Assembly (NCBI GenBank): GCA_902795275.1
Contig: CADBKQ010000002.1
Location: forward strand, 62,001-126,000
DNA from: an uncultured Eubacteriales bacterium
GTDB taxonomy: Bacteria; Bacillota; Clostridia; Christensenellales; Aristaeellaceae
Length of the DNA stretch: 64,000 nucleotides
Reading direction: 5' to 3'
Shown: positions 18,019 to 27,278 of the stretch, piece by piece
Layout of the letters: the number at the start of each line of letters is the position of its first letter
Numbering within the stretch: position 1 is the first letter of the stretch
Made by a program: the position numbers and the translations under genes
The notes under the pieces: generated by a model
Databases searched by the model: none
What the model was told of the DNA's origin: nothing
The model's input: only the letters and a program-made list of their open reading frames with translations

Positions 18019-18573
18019 ATGAAATGGATGATCGCCTCCGATATTCACGGGTCCGCCCTGTACTGCGAGCAGATGCTGGCTGCATATGAAAGAGAAGGCG
18101 CGGAACGCATCCTGCTGCTGGGCGACATTCTGTATCACGGCCCGCGCAACGACCTGCCGGAGGGCTACGCGCCCAAGCGAGTGATCGGGATGCTGAATCC
18201 GCTGCAAAAGGACATCCTCTGCGTGCGGGGCAGCTGCGACACCGAAGTGGACCAGATGGTGCTTGCATTTCCCATCCTGGCGGATTACGCGCTGCTTTCC
18301 CTGGGCAGAAGAACGGTGTTCATCACCCACGGCCATGTATACAACAGCGCCCATCTGCCGCCGCTGCATCCGGGGGACATCCTGCTCCACGGACACACGC
18401 ACATTCCCGCCTGCGAGGAATATGACAGCCACGTGTACCTGAACCCCGGTTCTTTATCCATTCCCAAGGAAAACTCCCCCAGGAGCTATATGACGCTGGA
18501 GAACGGCCTGTTCCGCTGGAAAACGCTGGCGGGCGAAACGTACCGGGAATACTTCGCGGGGAACGAAATGTAA
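18019..18573 (+). CDS. yfcE: YfcE-family metallophosphodiesterase
   Basis: A 184-residue calcineurin-like phosphoesterase that aligns along its length with E. coli YfcE. Conserved metal and active-site blocks are ASDIHGS (D and H), LLGDILYHGPRN (D), THGH and HGHTH. The family GNCD motif reads GSCD here: the Asn that normally helps bind metal and phosphate is Ser. YfcE hydrolyses artificial phosphodiesters; its natural substrate is not settled. I start at the ATG at 18019 (MKWMIASDIHG), eight codons inside the longest frame, with AAGGAG upstream. Confidence 0.88.
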   Translation: MKWMIASDIHGSALYCEQMLAAYEREGAERILLLGDILYHGPRNDLPEGYAPKRVIGMLNPLQKDILCVRGSCDTEVDQMVLAFPILADYALLSLGRRTVFITHGHVYNSAHLPPLHPGDILLHGHTHIPACEEYDSHVYLNPGSLSIPKENSPRSYMTLENGLFRWKTLAGETYREYFAGNEM

Positions 18574-18648
18574 AAAGCCCATGCACGTGCATGAATCCAA
18601 ACGCGCCAATCGTTCTATGGATGATTTTACCGAAGGAGGAAACAAAAA

Positions 18649-19386
18649 ATGATTCGCTGTAAAATCGTTTTCCGCCATCTCCTGCCCTTCACGCTGGCGC
18701 TGATTCTGCTGCTTCCCTGCCTGCCCGCGCGGGCGGATGGCTCCGCGGGCTCCACTCTGCTTTACAGCCTGACCCATAACTGTCCCAACACCGGCATCAT
18801 GCTGCCCGAAACGTTCAATCCCTATCAGACCACTTACCTGCTCACCGTGGCAAGCTGGGTATCCCGCCCCACCTTCACCCCCGTGGCCATGGACCCCAAC
18901 GCCGCCATCTATGTGAACGGCCAGTATGTGCGCAGCGGAGAAAAGAGCCAGGTCATCCCCATGACCGACAAGCCCCAGGCCGTGACCATCCAGGTCAGCA
19001 ACGGCACGGCCTCCACCGTGTACACCATCTATCTCCAGCGCCGTCCCAGCGAACGCCGCACCCGGGTTTCCGCGGGCTACATCCAGAATATTTATTTACA
19101 GGGAACCACCTGGCGCATCGACGCCGACCTGGTCTCCATCAGATACAGCGGCGACGATTACATGAGCGGCAGCCTGTCCACCTTCACCAACAACTCCGTG
19201 GAGCATTACGACTACGAAGTGGACCCCCACTGCATCTTCTACTACGGCGTCAAAAACAACTGCTACCGCGCCAACAACATCTCCACCTTCCGGAACACCT
19301 ATCTCCAATACGGCAGCGCGCTGTATACGATCATTTATATCGAGGACAAAATCGTGGCTGTCTTCCCCTACGGGGCGGACTTTTAA
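18649..19386 (+). CDS. Secreted protein with a cadherin-like beta-sandwich domain
   Basis: A 245-residue exported protein. The signal peptide is cleaved near CLPARADG. Residues of about 40-135 match the cadherin-like beta-sandwich pattern (FNPYQTTYLLTVASWVSRPT ending in ASTVYTIYLQR). The remaining 110 residues are aromatic- and Asn-rich with no recognised family. An adhesive or scaffold role at the cell surface is possible. The ATG follows GAAGGAGG, and a terminator follows the stop. Confidence 0.75.
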   Translation: MIRCKIVFRHLLPFTLALILLLPCLPARADGSAGSTLLYSLTHNCPNTGIMLPETFNPYQTTYLLTVASWVSRPTFTPVAMDPNAAIYVNGQYVRSGEKSQVIPMTDKPQAVTIQVSNGTASTVYTIYLQRRPSERRTRVSAGYIQNIYLQGTTWRIDADLVSIRYSGDDYMSGSLSTFTNNSVEHYDYEVDPHCIFYYGVKNNCYRANNISTFRNTYLQYGSALYTIIYIEDKIVAVFPYGADF

Positions 19387-19427
19387 TCCCGGCGTCGAAC
19401 CCGTCGCGGGCAGACTGGAACGCTGTC

Positions 19428-19466
19428 AAACGGCTTGGCTTTACGGTCAAAGCCGTTTTTATTTCG
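19428..19466 (+). terminator. Rho-independent terminator
   Basis: AAACGGCTT (19428-19436) pairs with AAGCCGTTT (19450-19458), followed by TTTATTTCGTTTT. Confidence 0.75.
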
Positions 19467-19487
19467 TTTTAGAAAACGGAGAGTTTT

Positions 19488-19663
19488 CTGGGGGAAACCA
19501 TTCTTTGGATGCCAAAGAACGGTTTCCCCCAGACGCCCTTCCAAGAAAACAAAATAATATTTTTATATATCTGAATACTTGCCGGAAAATGCATTATTTA
19601 TCGTCTTTCTCGGAAGGGGTCTGGGGGAACCTCTCTTTGGACGCCAAAGAGAGGTTCCCCCAG
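19488..19663. repeat. Composite palindromic repeat, full copy 2 (176 bp)
   Basis: The same architecture and length as 12201-12376: hairpin A 19488-19532, arm, AT-rich middle, inverted arm, hairpin B 19621-19663. In hairpin B the stem reads CCTCTCTTTGG / CCAAAGAGAGG, against CCGCTCTTTGG / CCAAAGAGCGG in copy 1. The substitution is matched on both sides of the stem. Confidence 0.8.
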
Positions 19664-19688
19664 AATTCTCTTTTTTGTCGAAAAATGC

Positions 19689-19717
19689 TTGTTTCTTTTC
19701 ATTCTTCATGCTATGAT
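19689..19717 (+). promoter_or_regulatory. Promoter of the lipase-transporter pair
   Basis: -35 TTGTTT (19689-19694), 17-bp spacer, extended -10 TGCTATGAT ending at 19717. The gene start is 43 bp downstream. Confidence 0.55.
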
Positions 19718-19759
19718 AATATGGGATGAGTTGGAAACAGTTAAAAGGAGGCCCATCGG

Positions 19760-21283
19760 ATGCCCGTCCCTGGACGATTCACTGAATGCGATCTTGAAAA
19801 CATAACGCCGCTGTGCATGCCATGGCAGGAAACAGACGGCCTGCTGCAGCCGGCGTTTTCCCGCGATACGGCGCTGCTGTCTCATGAACTGGCTTCCACC
19901 GCTTACGATATGGAAACCGCTGCATGGGAAAAGGCCGGATGGCGCGATTTTTCCTATCAGGTGGACAACAAGCTGCTGAGCGGCCCCAATGTAAACCGGG
20001 AAGGCGGCGGCATGATCGACGGCGTGATGAGCGAATACTACCAGCAGCTGGCCAAAATGCGGCTGAACCGGCAGAACCCCATCAGCCAGGTCATGGGCGC
20101 GCTGCGCCAGCGGGAGGGCAGCGACACCTGCAAAGCCGTGGTGATGCTGCATCCGCTGCTGGGCGGGCAATACCTGGTGGCCATCGGATTCATGGGCACC
20201 GGCAAGCGGATCTACGACTGGATCTCCAATTTCCGCGTCAGCCGCGCAGAACATATGCACGCCGGTTTCCTGCAATTGACCCGGCAATTTGAGGCCAGCT
20301 GCGACGCGATTCTGTTCCCGGAAACGGCGCGGGAGCTGGGAGTGGACAAGCTGTCCCTCTCCGACGTGCTGATGGAATGCCACAGGCCCGGCAGCCGGTT
20401 CCGCATCTGGATGGCGGGCCACAGCCAGGGCGGGGCGATCATGCAGCTGTTTGCCTACCAGGCGATTCAGAAGGGCCTGCTGCGGCAGAACATGCTGGGA
20501 TACAGCTTCGCTTCCCCCAGCGTGGTATACGACCATCCGCGCTGCGAGCTGAGCGCCTTTCCCCTGTTCCACATCATCAACGCCGACGACGTGTTTCCCC
20601 GCACGGGCGCTTATTACCACATCGGACGCTGCCGCGTGTTCTATCCGGACGAGGCGATGCGGCGGCGATGCTACGGCAGCGCCTACGAGAAAGAGGCGTT
20701 TCGCGCGCTTCTGGCCATCACCCGCAACGTAACGGATTCCGCCGGCGCGTTTCTGACCGTGCTCGCCCTGTTGAAAACGCTTCAGGAGTATCCCCAGGAG
20801 GAATCCCTGTCCACGCTCAACGGGTTGATCGGCAGCCTGATTCCCGAAAAGATCGTTTCCGCCGTCAGCGGGCGCGGCGACGACCTGCTCCGGGCGATGA
20901 TCCAAAAGGTGAAGCAGGGCTACGCGCTGACCTCCCAGCGGGAGGAGCCGCCTGAGCAAACGCTTTCCATGCTGCAAAAGCGCATCGCGGAGCTTTTGAA
21001 GGTCTACGGAACCGCGGCGTTCTCCAAGGGATTCCTGAGCGCCCTGACCCTGCCCCATAAGCTGCGGGGCGCCATGAGCGGAAAGGGGCTGGCCCCCTAT
21101 CAGTACATCGTGACGGAACGCTTTGAGGAGCTTCAATCGAAAACCTGGTGCGCTCCCGCCAGCCGGATGGAAAACGGCGTGCGGACGCGCCTGCGCCGTC
21201 TGCCGGAACACATTCACAGCCCCATGAGCCATGAAATCAACCGCCGCGCCAGGCGGAAAAACCCACACAGGAGGAATGTATGA
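19760..21283 (+). CDS. Lipase-fold (alpha/beta hydrolase) protein, class 3 lipase-like
   Basis: A 507-residue intracellular protein with no signal peptide. Residues of about 100-300 carry a class 3 lipase-like core: HAGFLQLTRQF, the nucleophile elbow MAGHSQGGAIMQLFAYQA with Ser in GHSQG, a following FASPSVV, and HIINADDVFPRTG, which supplies the likely Asp. The last 200 residues are helical and unassigned. The natural ester substrate is unknown. The start has AAAAGGAGG. Its stop overlaps the ATG of the downstream Na/Pi transporter (ATGA), so the two are translationally coupled. Confidence 0.78.
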   Translation: MPVPGRFTECDLENITPLCMPWQETDGLLQPAFSRDTALLSHELASTAYDMETAAWEKAGWRDFSYQVDNKLLSGPNVNREGGGMIDGVMSEYYQQLAKMRLNRQNPISQVMGALRQREGSDTCKAVVMLHPLLGGQYLVAIGFMGTGKRIYDWISNFRVSRAEHMHAGFLQLTRQFEASCDAILFPETARELGVDKLSLSDVLMECHRPGSRFRIWMAGHSQGGAIMQLFAYQAIQKGLLRQNMLGYSFASPSVVYDHPRCELSAFPLFHIINADDVFPRTGAYYHIGRCRVFYPDEAMRRRCYGSAYEKEAFRALLAITRNVTDSAGAFLTVLALLKTLQEYPQEESLSTLNGLIGSLIPEKIVSAVSGRGDDLLRAMIQKVKQGYALTSQREEPPEQTLSMLQKRIAELLKVYGTAAFSKGFLSALTLPHKLRGAMSGKGLAPYQYIVTERFEELQSKTWCAPASRMENGVRTRLRRLPEHIHSPMSHEINRRARRKNPHRRNV

Positions 21284-22920
21284 GTTTTCAAAGTGTGCTG
21301 ACGCTGCTGGGCGGACTGGCCTTTTTCCTGTTCGGCATGCGCACCATGGGCGAGGGCCTGGAACGCGCCGCGGGGCCGAAGCTGAAACACTTCCTGTCCA
21401 TGATGACGCGGAACCGCTTCATCGCGCTGCTGACGGGCATCGCCGTGACCGCCATCATCCAGTCCTCCGGCGCGACGACGGTGATGGTCGTGGGCTTCGT
21501 GAACGCGCAGTTGCTCACGCTGGCCCAGTCCGTGGGCGTCATCATGGGCGCGAACATCGGTACCACCGTCACGTCCCTCTTGCTGTCCATCAAGTTCGAT
21601 CCCGGCCCGGTGTTCGCCTTCATCGGCATCATGATGATGATGCTGTTCGACAAGAAGGAAACCATCAAGCAGGCGGGCGTGGTGTGCATGGGCCTGGGCG
21701 TGCTGTTCATCGGCATGGACCTGATGAGCTCCTCCACCGAACCGCTGAAAGAATGGCCCGTGTTCCTGAACCTGATGCAGGGCGTGCGCAATCCCATCGT
21801 TGGCATGCTGATCGGTATTGTGGTCACGGCGCTGCTGCAAAGCTCCTCCGTGTCCGTCGGTATCGTGCAGGTGCTGGCGGCCGGCGGGCTGGTCGGCATG
21901 CAGGGCGCGCTGTACCTGCTGCTGGGCGCAAAGATCGGCGCCTGTACGCCGTCGCTCATTTCCATGGCCAACTCCCACACCGCGGCGAAGCGCACCGCCA
22001 TGATCCACCTGATCTTCAACCTGCACAGCGCGGTGATCTTCCTGATCCTGAGCGCCTTCCTCCCCCTGACGGAATGGGCGGAAATGCTGGTGCCGGGCAA
22101 TCCCAAGCTGTGCGTTTCCATGATGCACATCTCCATCAGCATCATCAGCACCATCATTCTCTTCCCCTTCGGCGACTGGCTGGTGAAGCTGGCCTGCCTG
22201 ATCGTGCCCGGCAAGGAAGAAGAAACGACGCAGCTCAAGCTCATGTACTACGACGAACGCCTGCTGAAAACCCCCTCCCTGGCGGCTGACCAATTGTACC
22301 GTGAGGTGTGCCGCATGGGCCGCGAGACGCACGACCATTTGATCCTGGCCATCGACGCCCTCAGCACCCTCGACCTTTCCCAGGAGCAGAAAATCATCGA
22401 GCATGAAGACCTGGCCGACTTCCTGGAAGAAGCCATCACCGAAGGGCTGGTGGCGGTCATGCCGCTGGAGCTGAGCGAGCATGAAAGCAAGCGCATCGCC
22501 AACCTGTTCCACGTGGTCACGGACATTGAGCGCATCAGCGACCACGCCATGAACATCCTGAATCTGGCCCATGAGCGCATCGACCGGAAAGCGAAGATGT
22601 CCGAAAAGGCCACCCAAGAGCTGGAAGAACTGTTCGTCTTTACCATGCAGGTGCTGGACGCCGCGCTGGAGGGCCTGGAGGAATGGGGCATTCCCGATTC
22701 CATCATGGCGGCTTTGCAGCAGGCGGAGCAGACGGTGGACGACATGACCGAATCCCTGCGCAAAAAGCACATCGACCGGCTGAAGGAACAGAAGTGCACG
22801 CCCAAGTCCGGCGTCATCTTCCTGGAAACCATCAACTGCCTGGAGCGCGTGGCCGACCACGCCATGAACATCGCCTCCTGTGCCCGCGAAGAATCGCTGC
22901 ATACGCACAATCCCGTTTAA
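21280..22920 (+). CDS. Na/Pi-cotransporter family protein with PhoU-like domain
   Basis: A 546-residue membrane protein of the NptA/Na-Pi cotransporter II family. The two inverted halves of the transporter carry the QSS motifs IIQSSGATTVMVVG and LLQSSSVSVGIVQ. Roughly eight to ten hydrophobic segments span residues 1-310. Residues of about 340-545 form a PhoU-like helical domain (EHEDLADFLEEAI; VADHAMNIASC). It should import phosphate with sodium. The bacterial PhoU fusion may regulate flux. Translation is coupled to the upstream lipase-fold gene. A strong terminator follows. Confidence 0.9.
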   Translation: MSFQSVLTLLGGLAFFLFGMRTMGEGLERAAGPKLKHFLSMMTRNRFIALLTGIAVTAIIQSSGATTVMVVGFVNAQLLTLAQSVGVIMGANIGTTVTSLLLSIKFDPGPVFAFIGIMMMMLFDKKETIKQAGVVCMGLGVLFIGMDLMSSSTEPLKEWPVFLNLMQGVRNPIVGMLIGIVVTALLQSSSVSVGIVQVLAAGGLVGMQGALYLLLGAKIGACTPSLISMANSHTAAKRTAMIHLIFNLHSAVIFLILSAFLPLTEWAEMLVPGNPKLCVSMMHISISIISTIILFPFGDWLVKLACLIVPGKEEETTQLKLMYYDERLLKTPSLAADQLYREVCRMGRETHDHLILAIDALSTLDLSQEQKIIEHEDLADFLEEAITEGLVAVMPLELSEHESKRIANLFHVVTDIERISDHAMNILNLAHERIDRKAKMSEKATQELEELFVFTMQVLDAALEGLEEWGIPDSIMAALQQAEQTVDDMTESLRKKHIDRLKEQKCTPKSGVIFLETINCLERVADHAMNIASCAREESLHTHNPV

Positions 22921-22937
22921 ATCCAGTTATACAAAAT

Positions 22938-22982
22938 ATGGCGCAAGCCCGCATTTGGGCTTGCGCCATGCTTTGTTTTTTG
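22938..22982 (+). terminator. Strong intrinsic terminator between convergent genes
   Basis: A perfect 13-bp stem ATGGCGCAAGCCC / GGGCTTGCGCCAT (22938-22969) is followed by CTTTGTTTTTT on the plus strand. The minus strand lacks as good a U-run. Confidence 0.88.
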
Positions 22983-22992
22983 GGGGGAAAAA

Positions 22993-23631
22993 TTATCTGC
23001 GCAGATTGATCCACCGCAGGAGCCGCCGGGCATCCATCCGCAGCAGCAGCCAGGCCTTTTTTCCAAAGAACAGGATGAAGGGCAGCAGGGAGAAAACCAG
23101 CGAAACCTTGTAGGGCAGGGGCATGATGATCAATTGGTAAACCAGGTACGCGCCCCATGCCCAGCCAATCCAGCGCATCTTCACCGGCAGGAAGAAGAAC
23201 AGCAAAATCTCATGATCGGGATACAGCACCGCGAAAGCCAGCAGCAGCGACAGGTTCAGGTATTCATTGGTCGCCACGCCCATGATGAAGCCGGAAATGA
23301 TGTTGCCCAGAACGCCGATGGCGTAATAGATGTTGAACCGCGCGCTGCCCCACTGGTGCTCCAGCGTCGTGCCCAGGAAATAATAGAAATACAGGCTGAA
23401 CAAAATCCAGATGATACTGCTGCTGGGCGGCAGGAAAATGAAGGTGATCAGCCGCCAGACTTCGCCCCGCAGAATCAAATCGCGGTTAAAGTACAGCAGT
23501 TGGTACGCGCTGCGGTACAGCGGCAGCAGTTCCAGCACAAACACTCCGCCCATGGCAAAGCACAGGTATTTCATCAGGTCGGGAATGTAATGCCGTCCCA
23601 TCTTCCGTTCCAGTTTGTTGAGCCAGTTCAC
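22993..23631 (-). CDS. Rhomboid-like integral membrane protein, apparently non-catalytic
   Basis: A 212-residue protein with about six hydrophobic segments. The layout and the LRGEVWRLITFIFLPP and HQWGSARFNIYYAIGVLGNI blocks are rhomboid-like. The usual protease Ser motif (GxSG) is not visible: the equivalent region reads ATNEYLNLSLLLA. It is therefore more like the inactive rhomboid or Derlin-type relatives. The start is a GTG at 23631 behind GGAGGTGAT. It sits 24 bp after the stop of the large antiporter gene on the same strand, so it could be the last gene of the Mrp operon. The function is unknown. Confidence 0.7.
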   Translation of the reverse strand: MNWLNKLERKMGRHYIPDLMKYLCFAMGGVFVLELLPLYRSAYQLLYFNRDLILRGEVWRLITFIFLPPSSSIIWILFSLYFYYFLGTTLEHQWGSARFNIYYAIGVLGNIISGFIMGVATNEYLNLSLLLAFAVLYPDHEILLFFFLPVKMRWIGWAWGAYLVYQLIIMPLPYKVSLVFSLLPFILFFGKKAWLLLRMDARRLLRWINLRR

Positions 23632-23655
23632 GAAATCACCTCCATGTTTGGTTTC

Positions 23656-25818
23656 TCAAACGCCCATGCGGATGAACACGTACACAATGGCCGCCACAAT
23701 CGCCGCGGCGGTGATCAGCAGGCCAAAGGAAATGGCGTTGGTGAGCGCGTTGCCGTACTGCGTATCGTCCGGGTCTCGGCGGCGAATCCATTTCTGAGGC
23801 ACCAGGCCGATTCTGCAAAGTCCCTCCGCAATGGCGCAGGACAGGCGGGTGACAGGATTGTGGCCTTTCGCGCGCCGCAAATCCTTCCGATTCATCAGGA
23901 ACAGGGAACGGATTGCCAGCAGCACGGTGTCCATGAGGCCGTCAAACACACGGCTGACCGCCACGCAGACGCCGGGAAGGAGCTTCATAAAGAACCAGCT
24001 GTCCGGCAGGTGATCGAAGAAGGAGAAAACGGCGGTAACACCCTTGGGAATCCAGACCGTGACCAGCCTGCTGTTGGGAATATAATCCAGGAAAGAGGCG
24101 ACGGTCAGGCCCAGCCATGGCAGGAATCGGGTGAACACCGGGCGGTAGAAGATTTCTTCCAGATCCAGCCATAGGGGCCAGCGGTTCAGGTAGCCCTTTT
24201 CCCGGCTGTACAGCACAGGCCGCACGAAGAACAGATATACAGCGATACCGATGACCAGGCTGATACCGCCGCCCATCAGATTGGTAAGCGAGAAGAACGC
24301 CACCTCATGGGACAGGGCGGGCCGGTTCAGGAAGGAGGCGCATGCCTGGGTCAGCGGCAGCAAAACCTGATTGGGCAGCAGGCCGATGAGCAGCAGCGGA
24401 ATCGCCGTCAGCAGCAGCACCAGGCCGGAACGGAACGTCATATCGGTTTCGTTGGTCAGCGTATCGTAATGGGCCTGCCTGTGTTCATCGGGGTTCTTCT
24501 GCCAGAACAGGCAGATATAGAGCTTGAGCATGTAAGCCGTGGTCAGCCCGGCGGCGAACAGGAACACCCACTCGCAGAAGCGGTAGACGGAGAAGCCTTC
24601 GATTTCCTCCGCCAGTTCCACCAGCCCTTCGTGGATCATGGTTTTGCTGGTGTAGCCGTTCAGCCCCGGCACGCCCGCCAGGCCCAGCGCTCCCAGCAGG
24701 AACACGGCGTGCAGCAGCTTCTTTCCCCTGCCGTAGCCGCGAAGGTCGCTCAAATCCAGGGTGTGGGCTTTCATGTACACCGCCCCGGCGCACAGGAACA
24801 GACACAGCTTCAGCAGCGAATGGTTCACCATATGCCCCACCGCGCCCGCCGCGGCCAGCGCGCCGTGGTGTCCCAGCAGCATGGCGCAGGACAGGCCCAC
24901 GGTGATGTAGCCGATCTGGGACAGAGAGGAGCAGGCCAGGGTGCGTTTCAGGTTCACGGAGAACACCGCCAGCACCGCGCCCAGGGTCATCGTAAACAGG
25001 CCCAGGCCCAGCATCATATGGCCGAACACGGGATTGCCGCCCATGATGTTCATGCCGATGACGATCACGCCGAACAGGCCGGTCTTGGTCAGCATGCCGG
25101 ACAATAGCGCGCTGGCCGGGGCCGGGGCCACGGGATGCGCTTTCGGGAGCCAGATATGCAGCGGCACCATGCCCGCCTTGGCGCAGTAGCCCACCAGCAT
25201 GAGGCAGGCGGGCAGGATCAGCTTGCTGTTCCCACTCTGCTGCCGCAGCGCGTCAAAGGCCAGGCTGCCCGTTTCCTTCCAGGTCAGGAACATGCCCATC
25301 AGCGTGACCATCCCGCAGGCCACGGACACGCCCAAGTACGTCTGCGCCGCCCGCATGGCTCCCGGCGTTTCCTCGTGGGCCACCCAGGGATAGGAAGCAA
25401 TGGACATGATTTCAAAGAACACGAAGGAGGTGTACAGGTCGTCGGAGAAAAACACGCCCACCACGCCGCACAGGGTAATCAGGGTAAAGCAGGCGTAACG
25501 GCCCCGGCTGCCGCCGTGGCCCGCAAAGTATTCCAGGGAGAACTGACAGGCCAGCGCCCACATGAAGCAGGCCAGCATCGCATAAAGCGCCCGGAAGGTG
25601 TCCACAAAGAAATACAGCCCCAGGCCCATTAAACTGGGAAACCACAGGAAGATGCTTTCCCCCTGGGAAACCCGGACGAACAGCCACACGGACAGGCCGA
25701 ATTCAGCCAGCGTAAACAGCCGCAGCAGGAATTCCCGGACTGTTCCGTTTTTCTTTCCCGCCAGGGGCGCAATCACCGCGCCGAACAGCGGAAGCAGGAG
25801 CATCAAGAATAGAATCAT
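23656..25818 (-). CDS. NuoL/MrpA-like proton-conducting membrane subunit, last antiporter gene of the cluster
   Basis: A 720-residue antiporter-like subunit of the NuoL/MnhA family, with about 14 core helices. The key ion-path residues are present: Glu in FVFFEIMSIASYPW and Lys in CAKAGMVPLHIWLPKAHP. The LNGYTSKTMIH block is also typical. A C-terminal extension of roughly 200 residues contains more hydrophobic stretches, possibly a lateral helix and anchor. I start at the ATG at 25818 (MILFLMLLLPLFGAVIAP), which overlaps the previous stop. It is the tenth gene of the mrpE-to-mrpA-like operon. Whether it moves Na+, H+ or both cannot be read from sequence. Confidence 0.87.
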   Translation of the reverse strand: MILFLMLLLPLFGAVIAPLAGKKNGTVREFLLRLFTLAEFGLSVWLFVRVSQGESIFLWFPSLMGLGLYFFVDTFRALYAMLACFMWALACQFSLEYFAGHGGSRGRYACFTLITLCGVVGVFFSDDLYTSFVFFEIMSIASYPWVAHEETPGAMRAAQTYLGVSVACGMVTLMGMFLTWKETGSLAFDALRQQSGNSKLILPACLMLVGYCAKAGMVPLHIWLPKAHPVAPAPASALLSGMLTKTGLFGVIVIGMNIMGGNPVFGHMMLGLGLFTMTLGAVLAVFSVNLKRTLACSSLSQIGYITVGLSCAMLLGHHGALAAAGAVGHMVNHSLLKLCLFLCAGAVYMKAHTLDLSDLRGYGRGKKLLHAVFLLGALGLAGVPGLNGYTSKTMIHEGLVELAEEIEGFSVYRFCEWVFLFAAGLTTAYMLKLYICLFWQKNPDEHRQAHYDTLTNETDMTFRSGLVLLLTAIPLLLIGLLPNQVLLPLTQACASFLNRPALSHEVAFFSLTNLMGGGISLVIGIAVYLFFVRPVLYSREKGYLNRWPLWLDLEEIFYRPVFTRFLPWLGLTVASFLDYIPNSRLVTVWIPKGVTAVFSFFDHLPDSWFFMKLLPGVCVAVSRVFDGLMDTVLLAIRSLFLMNRKDLRRAKGHNPVTRLSCAIAEGLCRIGLVPQKWIRRRDPDDTQYGNALTNAISFGLLITAAAIVAAIVYVFIRMGV

Positions 25819-27266
25819 ACAATGCCTCCTTCCGCAAGAACCGTCAAATAATCCATCACGCGGCCCGCAAACACGCCCGCGGCAATCAGCAGCAGGCACA
25901 GCAGGGCCAGCGAAATCTTCATACAGGGGCCGGGATCACGGGGCAAGGTCTCCCCCGCGGGCTCGGGACGCAGGAAGAACGCAGGAAACACCACGGTGAA
26001 AATGTAAATGCAGGTCAGCACCGCGGAAATGAGCAGCGCCACGCCGCCCACAAACGCCCAGACGTCCCCCTGGTCAAAGGCGGCAGTGACCAGCGCGTAC
26101 TTGCTCACGAATCCCGGCAGCGGCGGCACGCCCATCAGCGACAGGCCCGCGACGGTGAACGCGCCGAAGGTCAGGGGCATCTGCCGCCCCAGGCCGTGGG
26201 TCTGGCGAACCTGCGTGCGGCCCGTCTGGGTCAGCACCGCGCCGGCGCAGAAGAACAGGATGATTTTCATGAGGCCGTGAAACACCATATGGGACAGCCC
26301 GGCAGCCATGCCCCGCCCTGTCAGCAGGGATAAGCCGAAGAGCATATAGCTCAGGTTGCTGACCGTAGACCAGGCCAGGCGGCGCTTCAAATGCTGTTCC
26401 CGCACAGCCCTGGCAGCGCCGTAAAGCACCGTGGCGGCGCTGAGGATGAGCATAACCGTCTGCACCCAGGTGCCGCGCACCGCGTCCAGGGGAACGGCAT
26501 AGTAGAAGAACCGCGTCACCGCGAATACGCCCGCGTTCACCACGGCCACGGCGTGGAGCAGGGCGGTCACGGGCGTGGGCGCGACGGACGCCGTGGGCAG
26601 CCAGCGGGACAGGGGCAGCACCGCCGCCTTGACCCCGAAGCCCAGGAAGCCCAGCAGGCACAGAATCCGGAACCAGGCCGTATCCGCGTTGGCGGGCAGC
26701 GCCAGACTTCCGTGGAATTCCCCCAGCCCATACGCGCTCAGGCCCAGCATGGCCATAAAGCCCAGGGCCGCGCCGCCAATCAGGTACAGCATATACTGGA
26801 ACGCGGCCTTGGTGGAGGCGTCGTCCTGTTCATGCCACACCAGCGGCACAGTGCACAGGGTCAGCAGTTCATAAGAAATATACAGTGTGAACAGGTTGTC
26901 CGCCGCCGACAGCAGGATGGCCGCGCCGTAGGGAAGAAGATACCAGGAAAAGAAATTGCCCTCCCGCTTTTCGTGGCGCATGTACTCGATGGCGTACAGC
27001 ACCGACAGGGGCCACAGCGCCGCGGCCAGGCCGATATAGACCTTGCCCGCCCCGTCCAGCCGCAGGGCGAACACGAACCGCTCCGAGAGCCGGAACAGCT
27101 CCGTCCTTTCCACGCCGCCGGTGAATATCAGATAAGCGACGGCGGCGGAGGTTCCGCAGGCGGCCAGCAGGGCGACGGCCATCCGCAAGCCCCGTTTTGC
27201 CCGCCGCAGCAGCATGACGAACCCGCCCAGCGCCACCGGCAGCAATGCGCAAATCAGCAATTGCAT
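25815..27266 (-). CDS. MrpD/NuoM-like antiporter subunit (third of four)
   Basis: A 483-residue polytopic subunit of the proton-conducting NuoM/MnhD family. The conserved Glu is in LYISYELLTLCTVPL and the Lys in GFGVKAAVLPLSRWLP. TFGAFTVAGLSLMGVPPLPGF is the typical discontinuous-helix region. It overlaps the next gene by 4 bp and follows the previous one by 12 bp, so it lies in the same operon. Compared with its two paralogues upstream, the Lys-containing helix ends TASVAPTPVTALLH rather than AHPVAPAPASA, suggesting an older divergence. Confidence 0.87.
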   Translation of the reverse strand: MQLLICALLPVALGGFVMLLRRAKRGLRMAVALLAACGTSAAVAYLIFTGGVERTELFRLSERFVFALRLDGAGKVYIGLAAALWPLSVLYAIEYMRHEKREGNFFSWYLLPYGAAILLSAADNLFTLYISYELLTLCTVPLVWHEQDDASTKAAFQYMLYLIGGAALGFMAMLGLSAYGLGEFHGSLALPANADTAWFRILCLLGFLGFGVKAAVLPLSRWLPTASVAPTPVTALLHAVAVVNAGVFAVTRFFYYAVPLDAVRGTWVQTVMLILSAATVLYGAARAVREQHLKRRLAWSTVSNLSYMLFGLSLLTGRGMAAGLSHMVFHGLMKIILFFCAGAVLTQTGRTQVRQTHGLGRQMPLTFGAFTVAGLSLMGVPPLPGFVSKYALVTAAFDQGDVWAFVGGVALLISAVLTCIYIFTVVFPAFFLRPEPAGETLPRDPGPCMKISLALLCLLLIAAGVFAGRVMDYLTVLAEGGIV

Positions 27267-27278
27267 GTGATTGACTCC

